From the NCBI RefSeq assembly GCF_003946695.1, contig NZ_RHOX01000006.1, forward strand, positions 1 through 64,000: DNA of 64,000 bases, in the 5' to 3' direction. Position 1 is the stretch's first letter. Every line of letters starts with the position of its first letter. Both the position numbers and the translations under genes were made by a program. This DNA comes from Lapidilactobacillus bayanensis (GTDB lineage Bacteria > Bacillota > Bacilli > Lactobacillales > Lactobacillaceae). This document shows positions 26,741 through 35,332 of the stretch, one piece after another. The notes beneath the pieces were generated by a model. That model made no database searches and had not been told where the DNA came from. It saw only the letters and a program-made list of their open reading frames with translations.

Positions 26741-28837
26741 TTATTTATTTTTAACGACATTAACCATTGGTGTGCCGTCGGTAGCGGTGTTGACGCCTTG
26801 GATTTCCGGAGTGAAACCTGGGAATTGTTGAATAGCGGTAAACAACGTCTTGAAATAATTAACAGCTGTTTCATGCCAAACTTCACCAGGTACAACGACA
26901 AAAATTCCTGGAGGATAGGGAAGTGCACCTTCAACGGCTATTCGGCCGATACAGTCGTTTAATGGCACTGACTCATAATTGCCCTTGACGAAGTTCAAAT
27001 CAGCTTGTGCAGGTGTTAAACGGGTTTTACGAGCACGTGAATTAGTGAATAGTGCGCGTTGATTTGTAACAAGCTGATGATCAATGAAAAAGTCAGAAAG
27101 TTGTTGACAAAGTTCTGGCAAGGTCATGTCAAGATAACGCGAACCGGTTTCAGCAATTAGTTTTGGTAAGACGGCGCTAACTTGCTTGTTGGCAAAATAG
27201 TCCGCTTCAAATTCTTTTAGCACATTAAACAATGCTTGCCAATCATGGTCATTAGAACCTGGTGTAACCAAGAAAAGCATTGAATTAGGGTCAGCCTTTT
27301 CGGGAACAATGCCATGATCAAGAAGATAACGGTCAACAACCCAACCACAAATACCCAACGTTTTATCCCGTGGTAAAGTGACTGTTACTTTGAAAGGATC
27401 GAGATAGGCTTGGTTATTTTGTAAATTAGGGAAGGAATGCCATTGCGCAGTAGGATTTAGCTGCCATAGCTCTGGATTAGTGGTGATTTCAGTGAGATCG
27501 TGCTGCAATAAGTCGGGAGAATTAAAAGTTCCGAATAAACGTAACTGTTGGACTTGCTTCCGAAAACGAATTGAAGCCGCCAAGGCATCTTGCCAGATTT
27601 TTTGACCAAATGGGCCTTGATTTAAGGCGACGTTGACAACTAGTGAGGCGTAGACTGGGTAAGAGTAGCTGGTGGTAACATGTTTTAAATAAGCGTGGTT
27701 GAATTGTGCATGGGACACATAGCGTGCTTGGCCCTTGATATGACGGTCCTTTTTGTGGATTTGCGAAGTTTGACCAAAGCCAGATTGTTGCTTGTGAACC
27801 GACTGTGTGACCAAAATGCCAGGGTCGTCTGCAGTTAATGGTAGTTGTAGAGGGTCCATATCTTTCATTAACGGGCTAAAAGGTTCATAGCCACCCCAGG
27901 CAGCGTCAAAAAGCATGTAGTCAGTTAAATGACCAAATTTTGCCAGTAAAGTTTTAACGTTGGGAACTAAACCATCAAATGTTTCCAGTTCCATAACAGC
28001 TAACCGGAAAGGTCGTGGCTCGTTGGCCTTTTCTGGGGCAACTTTGGCAATCCACTGGCGAAGATTTTCCTCGGTAACGTCTTCGAGGCTAACTGGACCA
28101 ATCAGGCCTAAATCATTGCGTAAGGTATCCAAATAAATTGGAATTGCGCCATTCATAACTAAGGCACCATTGTACAAAGATTTATGATTGTTACGATCGA
28201 ACAAAACTAAATCGCCGGGGCTGAGAATTGCAGAAGCACAAATATTGTTACTACCAGTGGTTCCGTTCGTGACAAAGTAAGTTTTGTCAGCGTGCCAAAT
28301 TTTTGCAGCCGCTTGTTCGGCCGTGAGTGGTGTACCGCCATGGGTTAACATGTCACCTAATTCGGTTAAGACATCGCTTGTATCGCTGCTAAAAAAAGTT
28401 TGACCATAAGCTTGTTTAAACAAATAACCTGCAGGCGCTAATTCATCATACTCACCGGCATGATGTCCTGGCGTGGCGAAACTAATCGGATTGCGCTCAC
28501 TATAATTTAAGAGATCGCGTAGAAATGGCGGAATTTGCGCGGCTTCATATTTTTCGGCGGCGGTTTGAATTTGCGTTAAAATAGCAGTTGTTAATTGCTT
28601 GTTTGAGGTTGAAATAGCGTACCAAGGTGGTTCAGGAGTTGACTTAGCATTGATGATGAAAGTGGGAACAGGTAAGTGACTGTTCTGAATTTGCTGAATA
28701 ATCTCTTGATCAGTGGCTTGAATCAGCAACGCATTGTAGGCAGCAATCGGGCGTTGATCAATAACGGTTGCATCCGTTAAACTGAACCGCTTTTTTAATG
28801 CAAGTGTCGTACCAAGTTGCAGTAGCACAAGAACCAT
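26741..28837 (-). CDS. Ornithine decarboxylase (Orn/Lys/Arg decarboxylase, group III)
   Basis: 698 aa PLP enzyme, converting ornithine to putrescine and CO2 with consumption of a proton, an acid-stress and polyamine function in lactobacilli. N-terminal wing domain (1-105), PLP core with FATPGHHAGEYD, TNGTTGSNNI, FDAAWGGYEPFSP and the Schiff-base lysine in TQSVHKQQSGFGQTSQ (about 355), C-terminal domain ending near LPYPPGIFVVVPGE. Length fits the inducible large decarboxylases. ATG 28837 follows GAAAGAG closely. Ornithine rather than lysine specificity is by resemblance. The usual linked ornithine/putrescine antiporter is not adjacent, though a YfcC carrier faces it. Confidence 0.85.
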   Translation of the reverse strand: MVLVLLQLGTTLALKKRFSLTDATVIDQRPIAAYNALLIQATDQEIIQQIQNSHLPVPTFIINAKSTPEPPWYAISTSNKQLTTAILTQIQTAAEKYEAAQIPPFLRDLLNYSERNPISFATPGHHAGEYDELAPAGYLFKQAYGQTFFSSDTSDVLTELGDMLTHGGTPLTAEQAAAKIWHADKTYFVTNGTTGSNNICASAILSPGDLVLFDRNNHKSLYNGALVMNGAIPIYLDTLRNDLGLIGPVSLEDVTEENLRQWIAKVAPEKANEPRPFRLAVMELETFDGLVPNVKTLLAKFGHLTDYMLFDAAWGGYEPFSPLMKDMDPLQLPLTADDPGILVTQSVHKQQSGFGQTSQIHKKDRHIKGQARYVSHAQFNHAYLKHVTTSYSYPVYASLVVNVALNQGPFGQKIWQDALAASIRFRKQVQQLRLFGTFNSPDLLQHDLTEITTNPELWQLNPTAQWHSFPNLQNNQAYLDPFKVTVTLPRDKTLGICGWVVDRYLLDHGIVPEKADPNSMLFLVTPGSNDHDWQALFNVLKEFEADYFANKQVSAVLPKLIAETGSRYLDMTLPELCQQLSDFFIDHQLVTNQRALFTNSRARKTRLTPAQADLNFVKGNYESVPLNDCIGRIAVEGALPYPPGIFVVVPGEVWHETAVNYFKTLFTAIQQFPGFTPEIQGVNTATDGTPMVNVVKNK

Positions 28838-28906
28838 CTCTTTCTAACTTAATTATAAAAGGCTAATGTTGTTTATTTTGCTGAATTTTATTTTTTGGGT
28901 GTGGTT

Positions 28907-29830
28907 TTAATTGACCGTGATAAGATCGACCAAGCCGTCGGAATAGAAAACTTCGTGCGCATCGTTGATTAAAACAACGTCAATATTAGGGCGCCGATTA
29001 ATTTCTTGCAGAATAGTGGCGGTCGTTTGGTTGAGTAGACGTAGTGACCAAATCTCGCCGTCAATTGCGCGATCAGAAATAATGGTCAGATTGGTGATGT
29101 CAGTGTCAATTGGCCAACCGGTTTGTGGATTAAATAGATAAGAATAGACTTGGTTGTTTTTGATCAATGCGCGTCGATATGGTTGCCGAGTGGTCAAGGA
29201 TTTATTCGTTAGCGTGACGAAGGCGCAAGGTTGCTCAGTCTCAGTTGCACCAATTGGCAAACGCCATTGTTGATCGACTTGCCGTGATGGTCCTAGAACA
29301 GTCAAGCTACCCGCAAAATCAATTAAGGCCGCGTGAACTTTAACGCTGTTGAAATAGCTGATTAATAAATCAGTAACATAGCCTTTGACGAGCGCGCTTA
29401 AATTGAGTTGCATACCAGTTTGACTGAGAAAAACAGCATGCTGATCGTCATCAAGAATGATGCTAGCAGGATCGGTCAGCGGCAGCCAATCATGAATTTC
29501 TTCCGCGGCAGGAATTCGCGCATCGGGGTAGCCAATCTGCCACAAGCGAGTAAGCGGTTCTAAGGCAATATTTAAATTACTGGTGCTTGCTTGACTATGA
29601 TGTTTGCCTAATTTAATTAATTCATAAAGTTGTGGTTCAACAGAAACCGCTTTTGAACCAGATTGACGATTAATCGTTGCAATTTGGGAACCATTACGCT
29701 GATCGAAACGTTGTGCGTAGATCTTAAGACGTGCGCCAGTTTCATTAAGAATGGCGTCGGCGTTGGCGGATTCAATCATGATGTTAACAACATGATTCAA
29801 AAAATAGAATTGACGTTTAGCACGTGGCAT
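28907..29830 (-). CDS. ApbE-family FAD:protein FMN transferase
   Basis: 307 aa; attaches FMN covalently to Thr or Ser of target flavoproteins. Family blocks: FDQRNGSQIATINRQSG, LNLSALVKGYVTDLL (canonical form has AKGYAVD), LIDFAGSLTVLG (canonical LGGN) and YSYLFNPQTGWPID. The second glycine-rich block is weak, with Phe-Ala-Gly-Ser in place of Gly-Gly-Asn, so FAD binding may be altered. No lipoprotein signal, so it may act inside the cell. It lies upstream of the ornithine decarboxylase on the same strand, 69 bases apart. Confidence 0.8.
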   Translation of the reverse strand: MPRAKRQFYFLNHVVNIMIESANADAILNETGARLKIYAQRFDQRNGSQIATINRQSGSKAVSVEPQLYELIKLGKHHSQASTSNLNIALEPLTRLWQIGYPDARIPAAEEIHDWLPLTDPASIILDDDQHAVFLSQTGMQLNLSALVKGYVTDLLISYFNSVKVHAALIDFAGSLTVLGPSRQVDQQWRLPIGATETEQPCAFVTLTNKSLTTRQPYRRALIKNNQVYSYLFNPQTGWPIDTDITNLTIISDRAIDGEIWSLRLLNQTTATILQEINRRPNIDVVLINDAHEVFYSDGLVDLITVN

Positions 29831-30251
29831 TAATTGACCTCCTTAATTTTTTGGCTCATCTAAATTTGGTTGTTAGTTAGCATTAATCAACTTCAGAATA
29901 CCCGATATCAGCAGCAGCGTCAACGCATTCACCAAGTTATCAACAGCATCAATTTTAGTTTTTTTGAGGGCGGTGTCGTGAGATGAGTGTATCAGCGTGA
30001 ATTCTATGATTAAGCCGTTCTGTTCGCTTAAAAGTCTCGTTAGGTAAAACTACAAATCTAATCGAATCAACGAGTCAGATTAATTCTCAAGTTCAAATTA
30101 ACGAGCATATTACTTTTCAGGCTTAGTATTGTTACACTGCTCTTATGGCATGGTAGAATTCTTTCGTGCCTATCGGGATTTTACTTGCCTTCTAGTTAGG
30201 ACTAAGGGTTAAACTAAGGATAGTAAATAAAGTATGGAAAGAAGTTTTACA
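29831..30251. other. Divergent intergenic region, apbE-like and flavodoxin genes
   Basis: 421 bases. A promoter facing right is likely: GTTACA (30131-30136), 17 bases, TAGAAT (30154-30159). I see no repeat of the A or B families and no gene remnant in the rest. Confidence 0.5.
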
Positions 30252-30725
30252 ATGTCAAATGTTAATAAGTCTTTAGTCGTTTATTATTCTGCTTCCGGTA
30301 ACACAAAAACAGCCGCTAGCAAAATTGGACAGATAATTCAAGCTGATGTTGTCGCCATTCAACCAGCGACGCCATATCCAGAAGCATACGCAGATTTAGC
30401 AGCGGTTGGTAAAAAAGAAATTGATGATCAAATTTTGCCAAATTTAGCACCACTGCCGTTTAATTTGAAGGCGTATCAAACAATTTACGTTGGTTTTCCA
30501 ATCTGGTGGGATCAGCCCCCAATGTTAGTGGCACGTTTCTTGCAAGAAAAGGACCTAGTTGATCAACAACTCGTTGTTTTTGCGACCAGTTATTCAAGTA
30601 CGATTGAGCAAAGTTTGCAGATGGTCAAAACATGGACAGAAAATTCAGAAATTAAAATTTTAGGTGGTTTTTTAGCGAATTCTAATCAAGAGATCATGAC
30701 TGGTTTGGCAGCCTTAAAAAAATAA
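30252..30725 (+). CDS. Flavodoxin-like protein
   Basis: 157 aa FMN-binding flavodoxin_4 type. SLVVYYSASGNTKTAASKIG near the N-terminus is the phosphate-binding loop; VGFPIWWDQPPMLVARFL and FATSYSSTIEQS supply the other flavin contacts. ATG 30252 is preferred with GGAAAGAAG at 30237-30245; ATG 30234 would add six residues. Probable small NAD(P)H-linked reductase or electron carrier; it faces away from an apbE-like gene. Confidence 0.85.
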   Translation: MSNVNKSLVVYYSASGNTKTAASKIGQIIQADVVAIQPATPYPEAYADLAAVGKKEIDDQILPNLAPLPFNLKAYQTIYVGFPIWWDQPPMLVARFLQEKDLVDQQLVVFATSYSSTIEQSLQMVKTWTENSEIKILGGFLANSNQEIMTGLAALKK

Positions 30726-30900
30726 ACCGGTCGTTGTGACAGCTAGATTTGATTGTCGGATAGACGCGTGTGTAATCGTGATAGCAGCAGTTGACTTTTT
30801 AGAGCAATTCGAATATATTAGAAGAATATGAGAGTTAAAGAACTTAAACTTTTAGATAAATTATAAAAAAGATCTCATTTTATGATGTCAATGTTAGGGG

Positions 30901-31605
30901 TTGTCTAAATTAGACGCGCGTAAAAAAATACTAATTATTGAAGACGAAAAGAATCTGGCTCGTTTTCTGGACTTGGAATTATCGCATGAAGGTTATGAAA
31001 CTAGTGTTGAGGGGAATGGACGTTCAGGACTTGAGTTGGCTTTGAGTCAGGACTGGGACGTTATTTTGCTTGATCTAATGTTGCCTGATCTTAATGGGTT
31101 TGAAGTTTGTCGGCGAGTTCGTAAGGAAAAGACGACGCCAATTATTATGGTAACTGCCAAGGATTCCGTATTGGATCGAGTTGCTGGTTTAGACGACGGT
31201 GCTGATGATTATTTAGTTAAACCGTTTGCAATTGAAGAATTGTTGGCGCGTTTACGTGCTTTGATTCGGCGCTCGGAATTGGGCAGCCAGTCCAAACAAC
31301 CAGAGCAGAAGCAAATTGTCTTTCGTGATTTAATTATTGAACCACAAACGCGGACCGTTATTCGAGGCAATGAAATTATTCAACTCTCAAAACGTGAAGC
31401 GTCATTGTTATTGATTTTAGTCGAAAATGCGAACTCAGTTATTTCGCGTGATGATTTATTGCGGAATGTTTGGGGCTACAATGAGCAAGTGGCGACGAAC
31501 GTTGTCGATGTTTATATTCGTTATTTACGGAATAAGATTGATCGTCCTAACCGTCGCAGTTATATTCAGACTGTTCGCGGTACTGGTTATGTCATGCATT
31601 CGTAG
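30901..31605 (+). CDS. arlR: OmpR-family response regulator, ArlR-like
   Basis: 234 aa. Receiver domain with IIEDEKNLARF, phospho-acceptor Asp58 in LLDLMLPDLNG and the conserved Lys in DYLVKPFA; winged-helix domain from about 130 with LSKREASLLLILVEN and VRGTGYVMHS. TTG 30901 is forced by TAG at 30895-30897; the AGGGG box abuts it, so translation may be weak or start further in. The kinase follows at once. The resemblance is to ArlR of staphylococci and lactobacilli; the symbol is tentative. Confidence 0.85.
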   Translation: MSKLDARKKILIIEDEKNLARFLDLELSHEGYETSVEGNGRSGLELALSQDWDVILLDLMLPDLNGFEVCRRVRKEKTTPIIMVTAKDSVLDRVAGLDDGADDYLVKPFAIEELLARLRALIRRSELGSQSKQPEQKQIVFRDLIIEPQTRTVIRGNEIIQLSKREASLLLILVENANSVISRDDLLRNVWGYNEQVATNVVDVYIRYLRNKIDRPNRRSYIQTVRGTGYVMHS

Positions 31606-31614
31606 GTGATTCTT

Positions 31615-33135
31615 TTGGCCAAAAAAGAGAAAACAACTGAAAAGAAACGATTTCGTTTGACGTTACGAGTTAAATGGTCAGTGGCAGTTGGTCTGACCAT
31701 CTTTTTGACGTTTATTATTTTTGCTGGCATTATGTATGCCTCATTCTATAATAATTTAATTAATCAAGAGGAACAGACGACTAAGCAGACTGGTGATTTA
31801 ATTGTTGAGCGTTTGAGTAATTTTTCTAATAATCTTAAAAGTGGCGACGTGATGCCGCTGATGACGCCAGAATATGATAGTAGTCAAGATCAAAACGCCG
31901 CAACAAGTGCTTTTCAAGACACGATTATGAGTCAATTATCACGTTCGGATATGACGGTGCAGATTTATGATCGCGATGGGCAGCAGCTCTTTTCTTCGCA
32001 ACAGTCAAGTAAGGTGACATTTAGATTTGAAGATCAGCAACAAGTAAAAATTGTCCGGAAGAATGGGCATCGGTTAATTGTGGCAACGATGCCGGTTTAT
32101 GCAGCGGCGAATCATCAGTTAATTGGCTATGTCTTCATTGTTAATTCCATGGATAACGTTCGGCAATCGACGCAAACATTACGATTACAGATGTTTGTTT
32201 TAGGGGTAGTCGCTGTTTTATTTAGTGCCTTAATTGGTTATGTCATTGCTTATCGTTTGTCTAAACGAATTAACGTGATTTCAAACACGATTGAAGAGAT
32301 TGATCGTTCACCAGAATCAGCGGCGCGCATTCCTAAGTTTTCTGGAAACGATGAGATTAATGACTTGGCTACTGAATTTAATCAGATGTTAGATCAAGTT
32401 CAACGCTATATCGAGCAGCAAAAGCAATTCGTCGGCGATGTTTCGCATGAATTACGGACGCCGGTCGCTGTGATTGAGGGCCATTTGAATTTATTAAACC
32501 GTTGGGGTAAAGATGATCCAGAAGTTTTGAATGAATCATTGCAGGCGGCAGCACAAGAAGCTGAGCGTATGAATAGCTTGATTGAAGAAATGTTGCAATT
32601 GACACGAGCCGAGCAAGTTGAGTCGAAGCACGTCCAAGAAGTGACAGATGTACGCGAAGTGATTATGGGTGTGATTGATAGTATTCAAATGCTGCATCAA
32701 GACTTTGCGATTTTGTCTGACGTGGAAATGCAAGCCAATGTTTCTGTAAGAATGAATCGTAGTCATTTGGAGCAGATTCTGATCATTCTGTTGGATAATG
32801 CTGTTAAATATTCAACCGACCGCAAAGAGATTCATTTGAGTGCGGATACCACTCCCCAAGCAATTAATATTATTGTTCAAGATTTCGGCTTAGGCATCTC
32901 GTTAGGAAATCAACAACGGATTTTTGACCGCTTTTATCGTGTTGATAAAGCACGTTCTCGTGAACGTGGCGGAAATGGCCTGGGATTATCAATTGCTTAT
33001 CGGCTGGTCAAGGCTTATGGCGGTGAGTTAGTCGTGGATAGTGTCGAAGGCTCAGGTTCAATGTTTAAAGTAACGTTGCCAATTGTTGTGAGAGACAACG
33101 GGAATGAAGACGTTGAGAAAGATAGTGACAACTAG
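31615..33135 (+). CDS. arlS: Sensor histidine kinase, ArlS-like
   Basis: 506 aa membrane kinase: helices at about 20-45 and 190-215 enclosing an extracellular sensor domain, HAMP, HisKA with FVGDVSHELRTPVAVIEGH, then HATPase with LDNAVKYS, DFGLGI and GGNGLGLSIAYRL. TTG 31615 is chosen for TAGGTGA (31603-31609), partly inside the arlR stop region; a GTG at 31606 is too near. The TAG stop (33133-33135) lies within the terminal inverted repeat of family A element A2 (CTAGAACTG), so the element marks the exact 3' end of the gene. Confidence 0.85.
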   Translation: MAKKEKTTEKKRFRLTLRVKWSVAVGLTIFLTFIIFAGIMYASFYNNLINQEEQTTKQTGDLIVERLSNFSNNLKSGDVMPLMTPEYDSSQDQNAATSAFQDTIMSQLSRSDMTVQIYDRDGQQLFSSQQSSKVTFRFEDQQQVKIVRKNGHRLIVATMPVYAAANHQLIGYVFIVNSMDNVRQSTQTLRLQMFVLGVVAVLFSALIGYVIAYRLSKRINVISNTIEEIDRSPESAARIPKFSGNDEINDLATEFNQMLDQVQRYIEQQKQFVGDVSHELRTPVAVIEGHLNLLNRWGKDDPEVLNESLQAAAQEAERMNSLIEEMLQLTRAEQVESKHVQEVTDVREVIMGVIDSIQMLHQDFAILSDVEMQANVSVRMNRSHLEQILIILLDNAVKYSTDRKEIHLSADTTPQAINIIVQDFGLGISLGNQQRIFDRFYRVDKARSRERGGNGLGLSIAYRLVKAYGGELVVDSVEGSGSMFKVTLPIVVRDNGNEDVEKDSDN

Positions 33136-33749
33136 AACTGCTGTGTTGCGGTTCTTCGCGCTTGTACAAAGGTTGTAGATGGAATGTGAGGGTATCGTGG
33201 CGGCAAATAAATACTTTACGCTGGAACGTAGTGGGCGTCGATTTGAGCCGAAACGTGCTACAAGCAACTGATGGCAAGTAATTTAATTGAAAATATTGCT
33301 GCATTGGTTTGCATCAATTTTTCCAATTAAATTAATGCCATCAACCCGTTGCTTTCCGCACTCTCCGATTGAAATACAAATCGTCTCAAATACGAGCCTT
33401 AATGTAGGCAATAAATTGCCAACATTAATGTCACTACTGAGCGGTATTTATTTGCCGCCACTCAACTAGCGAGAGGGCAACCTTTGCGCGAACGCTGAAT
33501 TGACGAGTGGTTAGACTACTTTCAATTTTGAAAAGTATAAATTAGAAGTTTGGTTGTACTAACGCACTTTAGTCAGTGCCGGAGGGAAATCGCGGTCAGC
33601 CGCGGTATTCTTGTTAGTGGTTTACCACTTACAAGAAAGTTTGTATTTGAGACAAATCGGTCTTTGATTTGGCTCAAATCAATACTCGCAGCGTTCCACC
33701 AGCGCATTTCCCGTAGGCACGAAGAAGCTCAACATAACAGTTTTAGAAC
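33132..33749. repeat. Family A structured intergenic element, copy A2 (carrying a nested B unit)
   Basis: Ends CTAGAACTGCTGTGTTG and CAACATAACAGTTTTAGAAC. The left module has the outer stem GCGCTTGTACAAAGGTTG with CAACCTTTGCGCGAACGC and the inner stem 33197-33214 with 33444-33461 (GTGGCGGCAAATAAATA type, fully paired). It also has hairpin AATGTAGGCAA-TAAA-TTGCCAACATT. The right module has GTGCCGGAGGGAAATCGC with GCATTTCCCGTAGGCAC, hairpin CTTGTTAGTGG-TTTA-CCACTTACAAG, and TTTGAGACAAAT with ATTTGGCTCAAA. About 124 bases are an inserted family B unit. Orientation is as A1 and opposite to A3 and A4. It lies between convergent arlS and yidC. Confidence 0.9.
33249..33372. repeat. Family B palindromic unit nested in A2
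   Basis: Begins CGAAACGTGCTACAAGCAACTG and ends CGTTGCTTTCCGCACTCTCC, the outer stem of family B. Inner stem ATGGCAAGTAATTTAATTG with CAATTAAATTAATGCCAT. It sits in the loop of the second hairpin of A2 (arms GATTTGAGCCG and CGTCTCAAATAC), where A4 has only a few bases. Confidence 0.8.
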
Positions 33750-33775
33750 TTAGCGCATGCAACACACAAAAAAGA

Positions 33776-33795
33776 CCGTTCGCAATTGCGAACGG
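33776..33795 (-). terminator. Terminator of yidC
   Basis: 20-base palindrome CCGTTCGCAATTGCGAACGG flanked by A and T runs (33768-33801). It can act in both directions. Confidence 0.85.
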
Positions 33796-33813
33796 CTTTT
33801 TAATTATGGAAAG

Positions 33814-34767
33814 TTATTTACGTTGTTGTTTACCAGCGTTGCGCGCACGGAGATCTTCGTGTAATTGTTGCACGTCGGCGGTAGCTTCAGGATTATCCGA
33901 AGTTGTTTCAGTTGGAGCAAAAGAATTTTCGTCGACAACGGTCACAATCGGATTTTCTTTCAATTCGCGGTCAACGGTTGCCTTAATTTTGGGCTGAACA
34001 ACAAAAGTTGTAATGATTTGTTGCACTAAAATCATGATACCACCAGCTAAAAAGTAGAGCGCTAATGCAGCGGGAGCGAATAAACTGATGAATAAGGTCA
34101 TCCCTGGTCCGATAATCAGCATGGACAGCATCTGTTTACGTTGCGCTTCAGGAATGCCGATTAACGACAATAGTGATTGAACAACGTAGAACAAAGTCGC
34201 AATGATAGCCAAGACGATACTTGGCTTACCTAAGGAAAAACCGAGGAATGTTTGCTTAGTAATCATTGGTGAGTATTCAACGGCTTGATACAAGGCTGCA
34301 AAGACTGGTAGTTGAATTAGCAATGGCAAGCAGCCTAAGCCACCAGTCATACTCATATTGTTCTTAGAATAAACTTCCATGGTTAATTGACTGAGACGTT
34401 GTGCTTCTTGTTGACTAGCGCCAGCTCGATGCTTTTGAATCAAGTCAATCTGTGGACGAATCGCGTTCATCTTTTCAGTTTGCCGGGTTGATTTTTGAAC
34501 CTGATTCAACATGATTGGTAACAAAATCAGTCGAACGACTAAGGTAATGATGACGATACTCCAACCATAGCCGTCTTTGCCGCCTAATGCGCCACCTAAG
34601 CCAATGATCAGCTTCTGCATCGGAATGGCTAAGTATTTATAAATCGAACCGTAGAAAAATCCGGTTGGTGGCTTTAAATTTTGATATTGGTTAGCACATC
34701 CGCTAAGTAGCAGTAGTAGGCCTGCGAACATACCTGATAGGATGATGCCTTTTTGCTTTCTTTTCAT
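33814..34767 (-). CDS. yidC: Membrane protein insertase YidC/Oxa1
   Basis: 317 aa lipoprotein-type insertase. The signal peptide ends in the lipobox LLLLSGC with Cys24. Five membrane segments; the conserved hairpin YGWSIVIITLVVRLILLPIM carries the hydrophilic-groove Arg; GLGCLPLLIQLPVFAALYQAV follows. The C-terminal tail is short and basic (LRARNAGKQQRK). It inserts membrane proteins with or without SecYEG. The acylphosphatase gene lies directly upstream, as in many lactobacilli. Confidence 0.93.
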   Translation of the reverse strand: MKRKQKGIILSGMFAGLLLLLSGCANQYQNLKPPTGFFYGSIYKYLAIPMQKLIIGLGGALGGKDGYGWSIVIITLVVRLILLPIMLNQVQKSTRQTEKMNAIRPQIDLIQKHRAGASQQEAQRLSQLTMEVYSKNNMSMTGGLGCLPLLIQLPVFAALYQAVEYSPMITKQTFLGFSLGKPSIVLAIIATLFYVVQSLLSLIGIPEAQRKQMLSMLIIGPGMTLFISLFAPAALALYFLAGGIMILVQQIITTFVVQPKIKATVDRELKENPIVTVVDENSFAPTETTSDNPEATADVQQLHEDLRARNAGKQQRK

Positions 34768-34887
34768 TAAAAAATCCCTTCCTTAACTTCTAAGAACACA
34801 CTATACCGAAAAACGGCATCAATTTCCAGTCTAATCCGTGATATTAGCGGATAATTAAAAAGTTAAGTGAGGAATTTTATAAAAAGA

Positions 34888-35163
34888 TTACTGGATTTTA
34901 AATCTACCTAAAGCTGGTTCGGCTTCGATTGCCTTTTCAGCGACATGATCAACGTGTCCACTTGGTGTGGGTGATGCTTTAATCGCGCCAATAAATTTTT
35001 CTAAATTGGCTTCTTCACCACTTGCTTCAATGTAGACCGCGCCACTATCAAGGTTGGTCACAAAGCCAACAATATTCATTTGATCAGCGACCATTTTGGT
35101 CATCCAGCGAAAACCGACACCTTGAACACGCCCATCGACAGTTAATGCAATACCCCGACGCAT
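34888..35163 (-). CDS. acyP: Acylphosphatase
   Basis: 91 aa, hydrolyses acyl phosphates. Catalytic Arg in VDGRVQGVGFRWMT (phosphate loop) and catalytic Asn in GFVTNLDSGAVYIEASG. ATG 35163 with GAGGTG at good spacing; the in-frame GTG at 35172 is rejected as too near the box. Full length for the family. Confidence 0.92.
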   Translation of the reverse strand: MRRGIALTVDGRVQGVGFRWMTKMVADQMNIVGFVTNLDSGAVYIEASGEEANLEKFIGAIKASPTPSGHVDHVAEKAIEAEPALGRFKIQ

Positions 35164-35280
35164 ATTAAACACCTCATTTATGAAATAAACTAACGAATAT
35201 GAAATAGACTGACAAAATTAAAAATTTTACCAGAACGTTCACGTTTATCTTAACAATTATTTATTTTTAGCTCAACAGAA

Positions 35281-35310
35281 GTGACTGTCAAAATAAATTT
35301 CTGTTATGAT
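35281..35310 (+). promoter_or_regulatory. Promoter of rRNA methyltransferase gene
   Basis: GTGACT, 18 bases, TATGAT (35305-35310), 22 bases before the start codon. Confidence 0.55.
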
Positions 35311-35332
35311 AGAGAACAAGTGAGGAATGAAT

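Noticed and set aside
26457-26962. Open frames of 75-120 codons in the yfcC-odc gap
   Set aside because: They run through family A palindromes and the antisense of the decarboxylase, have no ribosome binding sites and no protein-like composition.
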